A stretch of 64,000 nt of DNA from Phoenix dactylifera (GCF_009389715.1 NC_052397.1:15758129-15822128); one strand, 5' to 3'. Positions 1-11,773 are shown, counted from the stretch's first letter. Made by a program: numbers and translations. The notes: generated by a model from the letters alone, not told the origin.

Positions 1-957
1 CTATTGCTGTCTTGTCCTTCCTTTATATAATGGAACTGCTCCAGTTGCCATCCATCATTATAACATTTTTTGTTTTTTAACTTTTTTTTTTGAAAGGTGG
101 CATGTCCTTGTTGAGCTTACAATGTGCATGAATCAACTGGTGCTTATTGTTATATATTTTCTCTTTATTTTATTTTTTTGACAGAACAATGATAGAGTGC
201 CATCAACCATTCCAAAATAAATAATATACAAAGTTCCTATATCACACGTTATTTCGATAGACGACTAAAAAATTCGGATTGGAGAAAAAAAAGCATTGCA
301 GAGCCGGATTAGGTAAAACCAACTTGTTACAATAATATTCTGTCCTCCCGAAAAAGATGTTTAATGAGAAAAGCCTAATAAATTGAAAAAAATAAATCAT
401 TTTTTTTGCTTATCTTCACAAGTCATGAGCGGAAGGGCGAGCATCCAAAAAAAATCCAAAAAATTTAGATAATATCTAAACATTATAAATTTTAAAATTA
501 TTATTTTATCTACTCCTTAATTCAAAAGTTTTAGAATTTTAAAAAAATTGAGACTTTTCCTTTTTATCACTAGAAAGAGGAAGCTCAAAAATAAATTTCA
601 AGAGAAAATAAGAGATAGAAATTTTTACTTTAAGTAAGATTTTCTAATTTCACCATATAAAAGATTTTGTAGAATTTCCTATTACCATCGGAAACCAACT
701 AACCCAAAATGCTATTTTGTAATTTCAAAAAATATGAGACATTATACAATACTGTAATTTTAATTTTCTAGAGTACATCCAAATACATCCACAGTGAAAA
801 AGAGTAAAACTTCAATATCAAGCAACAAAGAATCATAAAATTGCAATATCTAAAATATAATGTATGTAAGATTAAGCATGCAAACAGTTCCCAAAGATGA
901 ATCGCTTGAGATGCAACACAGATTGCAATTGAATGTTATGAGCAGGGTATACGACCA
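1..957. other. AT-rich intergenic DNA, repeated unit flank
   Basis: No gene is visible. The stretch is one of at least three diverged copies of the same flank: it matches 12446-13390 and 28500-28770/33605-34470. All copies share the start around the words CTTTATATAATGGAACTG, an AT microsatellite of variable length, and the same order of oligo-A blocks. The copies show that the flank belongs to the repeated sulfotransferase unit. Confidence 0.6.
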
Positions 958-1017
958 GTGGGGACAAACCGGATCTCTTTAGCTTTTGCTCTACGAGATG
1001 GTCCAACTTTCGAGACT
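958..1017 (-). pseudogene. Sulfotransferase C-terminal relic
   Basis: About 20 codons on the minus strand read RKLDHLVEQKLKRSGLSP, matching the end of region IV of the intact genes here (RKLDRITEQKLEGSGLT). Nothing upstream on that strand continues the sulfotransferase. The adjoining DNA instead matches other intergenic parts of the repeat unit. The longer pseudogene at 13395-14025 shows the original state, so this is a deletion relic. The 80-codon open frame that surrounds it is not a gene. Confidence 0.7.
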
Positions 1018-1221
1018 CAATTCTAATCATATCTATTTTACGAAATGAAGATCCTAGTTGTTTCACTCGCTCGTGACTCCGTCTTATCACTCCAAGAGAT
1101 ACCTCCATAGGCACAATAATTTAATGCGCCACAGCCGAGTTCACAAGTTAACCTATTAAATATGTCGTGGTCCGGCCCCTCGTGCCGTACCTTTTAATTT
1201 GAACATGTCACTCTCTTAGTA

Positions 1222-2815
1222 CATTGATGTGAAAATTTATTTCACACATTTTTTTTAGCCCTCCTTATTTTGTTTTAGGATGTTTGATATGTTTTTAGCT
1301 CATTTATCTAGAATTTAAGTACTTTTTATATTTATTTAATTCTTAAAAATTTTTGATATTTTGCAGGTGTTTAATTATTGAATTAGGTTGAAATTAGGCT
1401 GATGTGAAAAGGTAAAATTTGGGCTAGGCGTAAAGAGCAAGTCCTAGTTGGGCTGGTCTAGTCAAACCAGAATACTATTCGACTTTTGGGTTCTAACCGG
1501 AGCTACAGACCTCGGTTTTAGGTATTGTTTGGCTTGTTGGAAAGATAAGACGTAGGCTTAAAACTTTTATAAGAGCACAAAACCCAGTTCTGCCATTTTG
1601 AAGTTCAAAACTTAGCCGAAACGGAGAAGCCCGAATCTGTCCAGAAGTTTACTGCAGTCCAGACCCTGTTTCGGCTTTCAGCTTATACATGGAGTTCTAG
1701 ACGTCAGAATAATGCAAGCCTAGGTGCGTTGGAAAGCTGAGAACGAGATCTAAAACTTTCGTGAAGGGTCCAACTCCAAAGTGTATCGTTTTGGTACTCT
1801 AAATCTAGCTGGGAGTCGAGTAATAAAATCAGCCTAGAATTCCGCATTTCAGCCAGTAGATATGGGGGAAATCTGTTTTAAAATTCAAAAAAAAAAAGAA
1901 GATTCGGTTGGGAGAAGCTGAGAGCCAGCAGATACTAGGGGGGTGGCAAGGAGATAAGGAAGAAGAACAAATCTCGAATTTCGAGAGGAGGAAAAGCCAG
2001 GAATTCTAGAAGAAGAAAAAAAGCTGGAATTCCAGGAGCAAGAACGGAACGGAGGGTTTTTGCAAATATAGAGTTCTTTTCCTTTCTCTGATATTTTTTT
2101 TATTTGCTGAATTGTTATTAAGGATGTTGAATGCGAAATTTATGTTTGAGAAATAATTGGATTGATTTATTAGTTATGATTTGCTGGTTTTCTTATCCTA
2201 GGGCTAGGACGTAGTTATTGAATTTTTGATATAAATTGAGTATGGTTGTATTCAATATCCTTTGTTAATTACAATTTGATAATTTCGGTTTTCATTCTTG
2301 CATTTTACTGGCCATGAATTGCATGCTTAAGATGTTGACTGAAATAACGAAAGTTAAAGTTCAATATTAGTTGATGAATTTATCAAACATTGGCAGTGTA
2401 GTTTAGAAATAAATGCATACCCTTGTGACCTACATTCAAGAATTTCACATATCATAATAAATTTATATTAATCTATATGATAACGAAAGTAGATATAGGA
2501 TTAATATAGGTATAGGTGTTATATCTTGAAAGAGAATATCACATTAAAAAAAAAAGGGATTCGGTCATTGTAATTAACAGAATATTAACAATCAGATTTA
2601 AATTCATTGAAAAAATTTAATTGATGAAATCCAAACCCTAGAAACCTTTCATATTTGATTTTTCGGTTAAGAAATTGTACTTAATCACATCAATTTGGGG
2701 TTGTCTACATAATATAAAAAATTTATAAATTGATACTTGAATCGTCTTGTTGTGGAAATGATATTTTTTTGTCCTATTTTATTTGTCACCACCCATGCAC
2801 TTGTGATAGAGTCTA
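1222..2815. mobile_element. LTR-like insertion in the promoter of the first SOT
   Basis: The fifth SOT gene has contiguous upstream sequence (58890-59080), with 'AACATGTCACTCCCTC' directly followed by 'ACTATCTATCC'. Here the same two words are separated by about 1.6 kb. The insert contains a tract near its end (about 2735-2810) that resembles the R-U5 region of Athila/Tat gypsy LTRs: a 'GTTGTGGAAATGATA' word, then 'CCATGCACTTGTG'. A shortened copy (43643-44935) lies before the third SOT. I read it as a solo or truncated LTR older than the segmental duplication. Exact ends and a target duplication were not resolved. Confidence 0.5.
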
Positions 2816-2835
2816 GGAACTATCATATATCTATT

Positions 2836-2843
2836 CTATTTAG
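2836..2843 (+). promoter_or_regulatory. Possible TATA-like element of SOT1
   Basis: The word CTATTTAG lies about 90 bp upstream of the ATG. The same context recurs at 58981-58988, about 93 bp before the fifth gene, and in altered form (CAATTTAG) before the third gene. Conservation and spacing fit a core promoter with a 5' leader of about 60 bp. This is inference only. Confidence 0.3.
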
Positions 2844-2932
2844 GGGATAACTAGGCCACTCCGGGAGAAGTTGAACCATAGTCCCTGCAAACAAACACCC
2901 GCTAGAGAGCATAACATAGCATCCGTTTTTCA

Positions 2933-4000
2933 ATGGCTGCTCAACCATCTCTTTGCAACAGCCCCCCTCCAATGGAGTCTCAAGGGAAAAAAGGTGCGGA
3001 TCCAAGACCTCCTTCCAACTACACCGACCTCATCTCAACCCTCCCCTTGGAGGAAGGCTGGGCACCCATCTGCACCCGAAAATACCAAGGCTTTTGGATC
3101 CCCCAACGTGCTCTCCCCGGCATCATGGACATGCAGCAAAACTTCAAGGCTCGCCCCGACGACCTCTGGGTGCTGAGCTACCCAAAGTCCGGCACCACCT
3201 GGCTCAAAGCCCTCGCCTACGCCACCATGACACGAGCCCAATACCCTTTCGATCACCACCCTCTCCTTCGCCGAAATCCTCACGAGTGCGTCCCTTTCCT
3301 GGACAGAACCTACTCCTTAGGCCAAGCCTCAGAAATAGAAGCCATGCCATCCCCTCGTATCCTCAATACCCACTTGCCATACTCTATCCTACCACACACC
3401 ATCAAGAGCTTAGACTGTAAGGTCATATATGTGTGCCGGGACCCCAAGGATGTGTTGGTCTCCCGGTGGTACTTCAATAATGGGATGAGGCCGCAACCCA
3501 TGGAGCCAATTCCATTTACCAAGGCCTTCGAGATGTTCTGTGAGGGCAATTGCCCCTATGGGCCGATATGGGATCATGTTCTCGAGTACTGGGAGGAGAG
3601 CCAGAGGAGGCCAGAGAAGGTGCTGTTCTTGAAGTACGAGGAGATCTTAGAGGATCCGCTGCGGATTGTGAAGCGGTTGGCCGAGTTCATGGGGTGTCCC
3701 TTCTCTCCAGAGGAAGAGAAGGAAGGGGTGGTGGAGGAGGTCATACAGCTGTGCAGCTTTGACAACCTGAAGAGCTTGGAGGTCAACAAGACGGGTAAAC
3801 TGCATCCCGACTTCGTCCAAACCAATGATTCTCTCTTCCGGAAAGGAGGGGCAGGGGATTGGAGGAATCATATGAGTCCGGAGATGGCGCGGAAGTTGGA
3901 CCGCATCACCGAGCAAAAGCTTGAGGGGTCCGGTCTTACCCTCAATGGTGTGGATGTGGAAACCGCGGCCACCAATTGTGATGTCCAAGCGCAAGCATAG
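2933..4000 (+). CDS. Cytosolic sulfotransferase (SOT1), intact
   Basis: The gene is a 355-residue intronless soluble sulfotransferase of the plant SOT family, which moves the sulfonate of PAPS to a hydroxyl of a small acceptor (flavonoids, hydroxyjasmonate, brassinosteroids and others in known members). The 5'-phosphosulfate loop YPKSGTTW is at residues 83-90. The catalytic histidine is His147 in NTHLPY. The 3'-phosphate contacts are Arg169 (CRDPKD) and Ser177. Region IV, RKGGAGDWRNHM, is at 303-314. There is no signal peptide or membrane segment, so the protein is cytosolic. Length is normal for the family. The ATG sits in a CAATGGCT context shared by all plus-strand copies. It converges on the minus-strand SOT at 10377-11429. 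The acceptor cannot be predicted. Confidence 0.93.
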   Translation: MAAQPSLCNSPPPMESQGKKGADPRPPSNYTDLISTLPLEEGWAPICTRKYQGFWIPQRALPGIMDMQQNFKARPDDLWVLSYPKSGTTWLKALAYATMTRAQYPFDHHPLLRRNPHECVPFLDRTYSLGQASEIEAMPSPRILNTHLPYSILPHTIKSLDCKVIYVCRDPKDVLVSRWYFNNGMRPQPMEPIPFTKAFEMFCEGNCPYGPIWDHVLEYWEESQRRPEKVLFLKYEEILEDPLRIVKRLAEFMGCPFSPEEEKEGVVEEVIQLCSFDNLKSLEVNKTGKLHPDFVQTNDSLFRKGGAGDWRNHMSPEMARKLDRITEQKLEGSGLTLNGVDVETAATNCDVQAQA

Positions 4001-5650
4001 TCGAAGTTGTTTGTGATCTTCTTTTTATTTTTTCGATGTTTGGTGTGAGATTACATAAGAAGTTGCTGCAATCCTGTAACCCCCGTATAGCGTCTCTGTC
4101 TCTGCTCTTGCTGTCAACCTTTGTTGACCCCAGAGCCGTCTGTTACTTGTACCATCGAGGTGTCTTTGTGATGTTTCTGTCTCACGCTATTGATGCTACA
4201 CTTATTTGTTTTCTTTAGAATAATTGCTAAAATATAAATAACAGTGAGTCATATTGCAGTGAATGGGCTAGAATAGGGGCTTAAATGGACCAAATCCCTT
4301 TCGAGCCTACTCTGATTCGCCTATGTATTTGAAATAGTGAAAAAAATAATTATTTAAATAAATTATGGAAATTTTGCTGCCCATGATACCCTCTTTCCAA
4401 TATGGCCGTCTTCCCTAAATGATGATGAAGTTTCTGGTCTTGGATAGGAAGCCCAACTATTGTTTGTCCAGCATTTCTGTTACCACTATGAATCGCAAAA
4501 GCATTAAAAATCTTGACTGTAGGAATCTCTTTATCTATTAACCGGATAGGAAAGAGGAAACTCTATTGATTTCCAACATCCAGAAGAAACGCTTGAAAAA
4601 TAATAGAGAATTCGCGCACGCTACCAAATAAATTTCAAGCTAACTAGATTCTTCTACCCTACTTCTCTTACAGAAAAAGATATCTCTTAAAATTTCTACC
4701 GCAATTAAAATTTCTAATTTATCTTTTCTAATTAAAAGCTTCATTTACTCAAAACTCTTTTTGTTGGATCCCCTGCAAATTATTCTTTGCAGAAAAATAT
4801 TGGAGTTGCAGTTGATTTGGGTTTGAATGCTTACTTATACAGTCAATCGGCTTTGGTTTTACTAGCAAATGATTATCTAAAATAGTTGTTTCCATGTTTC
4901 CTCTTATTTAGCATTTCTAATTCGTGAAATATAATGTTTTAATACACGGGCATATGCAGTGTAGCTAGTGGACAAAGAAAATCTGAAAATCTAGACATCA
5001 TTGGAATGGTGAAATGAAATATTATAAAGAAACCTTAGAAAGTCGACCTTTTCATCTACATTCGGGATTTATTTTTCTTTATGGGAGAAATTTTCTAGGG
5101 ATTTTTATATGAGATTTTATTTATAGAAAATGTAAGTATCTTACTCAGTAGATAGGATGGTAGGTGTTTTATTTTAGAAAAAATTATATAGGTACCTCTT
5201 CCACTTTTCGTGATTTATATTTACACCTCAAATATTCTAATTTTTTCAATTAGATCCAACGAATTCGAATGGGTTGCAATATGCCCAACTTCCATCCGAG
5301 CTCTAACGCAATTGTGAAATTACTAATATACTCTTGAGTTTTTATTTCCGCTAAAATACAACTTCTCTTATAATCCAGCTATCAAGGGTATCGGTGAAAT
5401 TTTTTATCTATTATCATAGAGATAAGCAGCTGGATCATATTGCAATCAAAATCAAAATTTTAAGATTTAATTGAAAAAATAGTATTTTTGGTGTTTAAGT
5501 GCAAATGGTAAAAAATTAAAGAGATATCGTTGTATTATTTTAATTAAAGAACTATTGTATGATTTTTTTTTATTTTTTTAAAAAATAAAATTCTCAAAAT
5601 ATTAGCATTGTAAAACAAAATACAATAAGAAAATCAAGAAAATTGATCTC
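4001..5650. other. 3' flank and spacer of SOT1
   Basis: The first 250 bp are shared with the 3' flanks of the SOTs at 45048 and 59081, including GTTTGTGATCTTCTTTTTAT just after the stop, so they probably contain the 3' UTR. The remainder is AT-rich spacer repeated at 48160-49400, 15872-16446 and 60560-61090. Small open frames inside are not conserved. No gene is visible. Confidence 0.6.
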
Positions 5651-7330
5651 TCCAAAACATGTCTTTTTTTGTGTGCGTCTAGAAACACACCATGTGAGGT
5701 GCTACTAATCCAAAGGATACCAACCCTGGCTTCAAATTAAAAAGGATTTTTCCCTTCCCCACGCACATGGGTTCCGTACCATTACTTCCTGCAAAATTAA
5801 TAGCAGGCAGTAGTTGATGTTGTTGATAGGGGACTAGCAGAGATGTGTTTTTTTCTCTTATAAAGCCAACAAAGAATGACGATAACAAAAAAAAAGTTAA
5901 AAATAAAAACGTGAAATAGCTGTCCGGCACCACACAAGAGGCCTTGCCCATGACTTATTTAATAGGATTAAATTGTGACCTCATCTAATCTACTAGTTTA
6001 TCTAATCTGCAGTGATCTAAGGGCACTGCATTTGGTATGCAACAATCCAAAGACTAAAATTTTCTAACATCTCCAGTAAATATGTTTCATTTTCTGATAA
6101 CACATTTAGGTCAGTGGGCTAGCCAGAAGAGGTTTGGGCCCATTGACCCATGCATGCTTTGCGCGAGATGGCGCAGAAGAAGACTCCGAATATAAGCCTT
6201 CTTCCTTTCCGATGCCAACGGACTCCAGGAATTCGAGGGCAAGTTGAATACGACTAGAACCCTAGGTTCTCATGTATAAAAAGGATATCCTCTTCCTCCT
6301 ATGGACTCCACCATAGAAATTGCGAGTAATCACAATTGATTACCGAACTTTTTGCCGAGTTTCTCCTTGGGGCCGGCCAGAAGTGGTTTGGGCCCATTGA
6401 CCCGTGCATGCTTTTTGCGTGATGGCGGAGAAGAAGACTCCGGTTATAAGCCTTCTTTCCTCCCAATGCCGGCAGACTCCAAAAGTTTGAGGGCAAGTTG
6501 AATACGGCTAGAACCCTAGGATTTCATCTATATAAAGGATATCCTCTTAGTCCTATGGACTCCGCCATGGAAATGGTAAGTAATCACAATTGATTACCAA
6601 GCTTTTTCTCGAGTTTTTTCTTGGATTGCCGCTGGAGAAAGATTGTTGGATCACTCTTTTGGTCTTGCTCGACTTAGGTAAAGGCTTAGAGAATCTAATT
6701 TCAACTACAATAATAGAAATCTAATTTCAACAAAAATTAAGCTAGAAGATATAATTTGAATAGTAGATGGGATTTTAAAGGAGCTTTCCTATTTTGAATT
6801 ATTTTATTAATTTTTATAAGTTAGTATTGAAGTCATAACTGCTGAATCTAGCTCTGATTGAATCTATAATTTGACGATATTCTCTTCTCCTTGTTGTCAA
6901 GCATCTTTGAACAAGGGTGGATCTAGAGGCCAAGATATATACTATGAGAGCTGTACCCCTAGCCATACCCATGCTTGGTGATACAGTGGAGTTTTGTGCT
7001 CATCATCAACAGCCTGATGAATTCGACCCCTCATGCTCCAGAGGCAGATCCAACACCTACCAAAAACCTACCAAACCAACACGCCATGTGACTTCCCGTC
7101 TCTGTGCCCGTCAATAAATGGTGGTTCAGGAAACTCTTTTAGAAAGCGGCAGAGACAAATCTTTTGCTACAAAGACGATGAGCGGTTCATAAAACATTCG
7201 GATATTCTTTTGTTACAAGTGGCTAGATCTTCGAGGATGGATACAGCTTACCTTCACATCCAACGACCACTGCACAGTGATCTATATTCTATCATCCATT
7301 TGTCTGCGTAGATATTGGAGAAAACTATCA
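5651..7330. other. Spacer with tandem repeat and small open frame
   Basis: This block recurs at 49440-51110. It holds a direct duplication of about 250 bp described separately. A 92-codon open frame at 7033-7311 is kept in the other copy (50816-51091) with a 3-bp indel, but the DNA around it is equally similar, so there is no sign of selection. I make no gene call. Confidence 0.5.
6118..6635 (+). repeat. Direct tandem repeat, two units of about 255 bp
   Basis: Two adjacent units start at about 6118 and 6370. Both run from a GGCCAGAAG-type word through TTTGGGCCCATTGACCC, AAGAAGACTCCG, GAACCCTAGG and a TATA-like segment to GACTCCGCCATGG or its variant, then TGATTACC. The same pair is present in the duplicated segment at about 49903-50425. 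A TATA-like word followed by a conserved leader suggests remnants of LTR or promoter DNA, but the family is not identified. Confidence 0.6.
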
Positions 7331-9350
7331 CTGTTTCACACTTCTCGAGTAATCAAATAGCATGTTTAGGTGGTTGACTCATCACTTAGCAAATAAATCA
7401 ACAACCCTCTCAACAAATAAATCAACAACCCAATGATAATATCTCTTAAAACAAGGAATTAGTGGACAATTCTGAATTTACCGGTATTTTTAAAGATATT
7501 ATTTGTTAGTATGAGATATTAACTACGATATGCAAATTTATTTAATATATTATTGAATAGAATTGAGATAGAATCTAGCCAGGTTTGGCCTGAACCCAGC
7601 TTGAAAGAGATTTGGGTCTATAGTCCTAAGCCGTTCCATCAAGCTAAAAGCACATAACCTAACCCAAAGTCACGCCTACGTGCACATTGACATATTTGCC
7701 GAGACCACTAGTGATCACTCGCCCATACCTTTTGATTATCAAATTCAAGGGAAATATAATATATTGAATGTGACCTCCATTTTAATTTTCACCAAATAGA
7801 AGGAAAAAAAAAAGAGAGGCCAATAGTGCAAATTTGAAATTTGTAACCACCTCTATCCCTTACCATACATTCTTGTTCAATGGCTGATTTGCTGCATAAA
7901 ACAGCGATTTGCAATACCCAGTTTTCCAGTGTAAATGGGATGGTTATTTCTAAGTCCCCAGCAAAAAGAAATGTATCGATTGAACCAGAAATTTCTATGA
8001 TCGTTTAACTACTAAAATAATAAATTTTAAATTCTAATACCAATACCAAGGCTTAGATATGTCTCTCACTGAACTCATCAACTTTAACTTATATACTTTT
8101 TTTTGATTGCGGCAATAATGACAAATCTATGATACGAGGATGCATAAGAGGCTCTCTCTTTTTTTTTTAAAAAAAAAATATACAACCAAAAGTATGAAGG
8201 TGTCTAATAAAAAAAGTTGCACAGAATGTGTGGATTTGGACCGCAGTGCTCGCTGGGTATACTTTTGGGACAGCATCTTGGGCCTTCTTCCACATGTTGT
8301 GCTTATTTTTGGTGGTGAGTTAACCTGTTCCTTTCCGTTCGTGGGCTTAAAAGACTGCATTTTTTTTTGGCGAGTCCACTCAATCTCTTATATGTTGAAT
8401 GTATCGTGTTTTGTGAGGAAATTATCATGCATCTTGAGAGGTGTTATTTCTTATGTCAACAACGTGGTTTCCAATCGTACCATGTCGCATTTGGTGCCAA
8501 CTACCGAACTAATAGCTTTTAATAATTATTTTTTCAAAACTGCTAAATTTAATTAACAAAATATAATTTAGTCTTTTTTTAGAAAAATGGAATGATATAT
8601 TCTATAGTTGTTCCACTCGCTCGTGACTCCCTCTAGCATCATAACTCAAATATCTGGCATCGGAGGGGATCCAGGCCCAAGAATGGATCTCCATTATTGG
8701 GGGTAGGTGGAAGGGAATGAAAGGCAATTATGAGTTCCTTGTGGTAGGTTTCAATCAGAGCCAACGGCGCCCCCATAGAGGTCCACCACCAAGTCCTATA
8801 GAATCTTTTGTGGGCTGCTTGAGGGATTTGGCTGTCGTCCCATTCGCTTATATAATACTTGGATGCTGTACTAATCGCTTTAGAAAATAAATATAATATC
8901 TCAGGTGGTCCATGGTTGTCCTCCTTAATTAGTGTCTCAAAGGCTTTGTGGAAATTCTCATATTAAATATCACTCGCTAGATGCTTCGTGAAGGTAAGTT
9001 TTAGTGAATCACTTTTCCAAGATTACTACAGGCGTTGGCTTCATTAAAAGAAGGAAAGAAGACCAGAACACTAATCAGAAACCCAATTCCGAACCGATGT
9101 AGTTTTTCAACGATATTCAGAATTTAAACTCTGAAACTTGTACGAGCTATTTGCGAAGGTGTGCCAACCCATGTAGTTTTACTAACAAGGCTACATTGAC
9201 CAGAACGCTAACGCAAGAGTAATCATCTTTTTCTGAGAATTTAGAGGATGCATGTCATGACCTCCTGTTCATGAGTAGAAGAGTATGGCCATTGAGTTAC
9301 GGCACAGATTACTGAAAAATTAAAAATAAAAGCAGCATATTGACTTAAGA
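7331..9350. other. AT-rich spacer, no gene seen
   Basis: The parts 7331-7700 and 8380-9350 match 51110-51470 and 52590-53650. The part 7715-8330 is absent from the other copy, which has about 1.1 kb of unrelated DNA there. A 138-codon frame at 8140-8556 straddles this breakpoint and has no recognisable product. Confidence 0.5.
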
Positions 9351-9354
9351 ATAT

Positions 9355-9610
9355 ATTTAGTTAGAAGAAGTTGAACTATGAGATAGAAATAAAAAAGAGC
9401 TACTCCCATTCCTATTCGGATTTCAAAGGAAAATGGAAATATCTCAATCCCTTGAAATCCGATCCCTATCCTTTCCAATTATTTAAATCTCATTTCGATT
9501 TCGATTCAATCAAAAGCTTCGAGGGATGTGGCCATTCTAATTTCCATTCCAATCCATTTTGATTTTGATTCCAATTCTAATTCCGGTTGTAAACTAAATG
9601 TGCTTTATAT
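9355..9610. repeat. MITE-like dispersed repeat
   Basis: This is a short AT-rich block rich in alternating CCATTCCNATTCC and GATTTTGATTCC words. It is bounded by TTTAGTT-type and AACTAAATG/CAAATG-type ends that look like degenerate inverted ends. Related copies lie at 14028-14255 and 54205-54435, always just before the TRIM-like repeat. A non-autonomous DNA transposon is likely; no clean target duplication was found. Confidence 0.4.
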
Positions 9611-9659
9611 ATCTTGCTTAAATACTTTATCTTTTTACCACATGTTGAAAATGTCTTTA

Positions 9660-10091
9660 GCTTACCGAGGGCCTTGCCAAAAAGGCTAGCTAGATGGTAA
9701 TATATAGATTCTTTGGCTCTTTACAAGTATCCGAGATCTACTCAATATATAGCCGATGTGAGATTAAATATACACTTACATGATCCTCACATACTTTTTT
9801 TGTTTATGTCTTGACATCCTTACTAAGCAAAGGGTTTAAATTTATTTACAAAAACCACAAATCTAAGCACAAACACTACAATCTGCTTATGGTCAGCTTT
9901 AGTAGACCCCATGCTGCAGTGTCTCCTATCCCATTTGAGCCATGGTCTGAGTTTGCTCTGATATCATTTGTTATAATTTGAAAACTCATCGAAAAGATAT
10001 TATTTGGATTATTTGATCTTGTATAAGTATCTAAAATCTATTCAATGCATAGCAATGTAGAATAAAATACACATACTTACAAATACTCACA
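9660..10091 (-). mobile_element. TRIM-like element (family 2), decayed
   Basis: Read on the minus strand, two similar stretches of about 110 bp flank an internal piece that begins next to a degenerate TGATATCAGAGC, a mutated tRNA-iMet primer-binding site. The better copy is at 58384-58764, and others lie at 14341-14738 and 54521-54969. The three in this relative position are downstream of minus-strand SOT sequences and were copied with the segment. Confidence 0.5.
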
Positions 10092-10376
10092 AAATGATTT
10101 TGAACCAAAAAAATAGAAATAAATAAAAAATTAAGAAAAAAAATAGAAGACCCTGGGAGAATGGAGGAGGACATATCTAACTTTTCAACCCAAATCTTGA
10201 GTATCACACCAAGCCCTTGATAGCAGATCATAGTATTATATTTAAGTATTGCAAAAGGCAGCAATACATAGGGATTAAGCCAGAAATTTATTAACCCAAG
10301 CACCCCAAGATGAAGTGATTACTGGGGGAACAATTCCAACCAAGATTGGAAGAGGTAAAACACAGCAAAATGCAAA

Positions 10377-11429
10377 TCACATTCCATTAGCTTCCACGCC
10401 CGCGCTAATCCCGAAGGTCAGACCAGATCCCTCCAGCTTCTGCGAGGTTACCGCGTCCATCCTCCGAGCCATCTCCTCGCTCATGTGGTTCCTCCAGTCC
10501 CCTGCCTCTCCTTTCCTAAAGAATGAAGTAGTCTGCAGCGGCAGCTTCGTGTTGAGCTTGCGCGGCATGCTCCCGGCCAGTTTGCTCAGACTATCAAAAC
10601 TACAAAGCCTTGTAATCTCCTCGACCACCCCTTCCTTCTCTTCCTCCGGCGAGAAAGGGCACCCCATGAAGTCCGCCAACTTCTTCGCACTCCCCGCCGG
10701 CTCCTCCAGCATCTCCTCGTACTTGAGGCAAAACACCTTCTCAGGCCTCCTCAAGCTCTCCCCCCAGTAACCGCGAGCGTGCTCCCATATCGATCCGTAG
10801 GGGCTGACGCCATCGCAATACAAGTCGAAAGCTTTGCCGAATGGAATCGGCTCCACGGAGTCGGGCCTCATCTTGTCGTTGAAGTGCCACCGGGAGACGA
10901 ACACGTCCTTGGGTTCCCGGCAAACGTACAAGAATCGGCCGCCGGCTCCTTTCATGGAATCCGGTAGCAGAGGGTATGGCAAGTGGCTGCTGAGCATCCT
11001 AGGGGAAGGCATGGCCTCTAATTTGGACGGCCTGCCGCCGGAGAAGAATCTATCGATGCAGACCACGAAGTCGTGGGGGGTGGAGCGGAGGAGAGGGTGG
11101 TCGGCCATGGAGTAGCGGGTTCGGGTCATGATGGCAAAGGCTAGCGCTTTGAGCCAGGTGGTGCCGGACTTGGGGTAGCTCAGCACAAAGAGGTCGTCGA
11201 GGCGAGCGTGGAAGTTTTGCTGCATGGCCATGACTTCTGGAAGAGAGTGCTCGGGGATCCAGAAGTCTTGGTATTTTCGGAGGCGGATGGGTATCCAGTC
11301 TTGATTTAGAGGCAGGGTTGAGATGAGATCATCGAACTCTTTCCGAGGTTTTGGAGCATCCTCTCGCTTTGCTTCCTCGGGCGCTAAGGCACGTCCGCTA
11401 TTGGGAATTACGGAAGAAGGCGTGGCCAT
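10377..11429 (-). CDS. Cytosolic sulfotransferase (SOT2), intact
   Basis: This is a 350-residue intronless sulfotransferase of the second subfamily. The open frame continues four codons further upstream from a GTG, but the first ATG in frame (11429) begins MATPSSV, as in the paralogue at 55506. The PAPS loop YPKSGTTW is at 85-92, the catalytic histidine is His149 (SSHLPY), the phosphate contacts are Arg171 and Ser179, and region IV RKGEAGDWRNHM is at 305-316. Compared with its 55506 paralogue it has changes at usually constant sites: ARLDD for ARPDD, CREPKD for CRDPKD, FCLKYEE for LFLKYEE and YWGES for YWEES. It may be less constrained, although no frame is broken. The role is PAPS-dependent sulfation of an unknown acceptor. 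Confidence 0.9.
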   Translation of the reverse strand: MATPSSVIPNSGRALAPEEAKREDAPKPRKEFDDLISTLPLNQDWIPIRLRKYQDFWIPEHSLPEVMAMQQNFHARLDDLFVLSYPKSGTTWLKALAFAIMTRTRYSMADHPLLRSTPHDFVVCIDRFFSGGRPSKLEAMPSPRMLSSHLPYPLLPDSMKGAGGRFLYVCREPKDVFVSRWHFNDKMRPDSVEPIPFGKAFDLYCDGVSPYGSIWEHARGYWGESLRRPEKVFCLKYEEMLEEPAGSAKKLADFMGCPFSPEEEKEGVVEEITRLCSFDSLSKLAGSMPRKLNTKLPLQTTSFFRKGEAGDWRNHMSEEMARRMDAVTSQKLEGSGLTFGISAGVEANGM

Positions 11430-11773
11430 GACCGAGATCACGCGAAATGGAGGCTTTTTGCAGGTAACCGCGGGAAGCGGGTCTCCTCCTGGACTTGTAG
11501 AGCCGAGCCCATGCCTGGTTATTTTGGAATTCTATTAGAATCGCATATTGAAACAGAAACAATTAAAAAAATATCCAATTCGAAATGCCTTCTATTTCCG
11601 AGGGTCATATCGGAACCAGTTGAACGAGTCCATGCATGCTGAATTCATTCAGATGATGGATTCGACCTCTTCTTAACGAGAGCAGAAGAAACATGCTAGA
11701 CTTAAGGATAAAAAAAAAAAAAAAGAAAGGCGGAAAACGAAACAAGAAAAGGTGGGGAAGACAACCATTATAT
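11430..11773. other. 5' flank of SOT2
   Basis: The DNA next to the start codon matches the 5' flank of the SOT at 55506 for about 90 bp, then the two diverge. From about 11520 it matches 28261-28490 and 33390-33600, the right-hand flanks of the gypsy element. It is the putative promoter; no clear TATA box was found. Confidence 0.5.

Larger units (their letters stand above)
1096..11560. repeat. Segmental duplication, copy A
   Basis: This block carries a plus-strand SOT, about 6 kb of spacer and a minus-strand SOT, and it recurs at about 43258-56690. Colinear matches include 1524-2930 with 43643-45047, 4290-7700 with 48160-51470, 8380-9360 with 52590-53680 and 9370-11510 with 54200-56660. The copies differ by later insertions: a solo LTR, a foreign 1.1-kb block and a 0.5-kb block, all in the second copy. 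Copy boundaries are approximate because they were found by eye. Confidence 0.8.

Noticed and set aside
7033-7311. 92-codon frame conserved at 50816-51091 with a codon-sized indel
   Set aside because: The whole neighbourhood is equally conserved by duplication; no domain, and the start is embedded in repeat DNA.
8140-8556. 138-codon plus-strand frame
   Set aside because: It crosses a breakpoint between the two unit copies and half of it is missing in copy B; no recognisable product.
11430-11441. Four-codon N-terminal extension of SOT2 (and of SOT4)
   Set aside because: It begins with GTG rather than ATG; the conserved MATPSS start is the first ATG.
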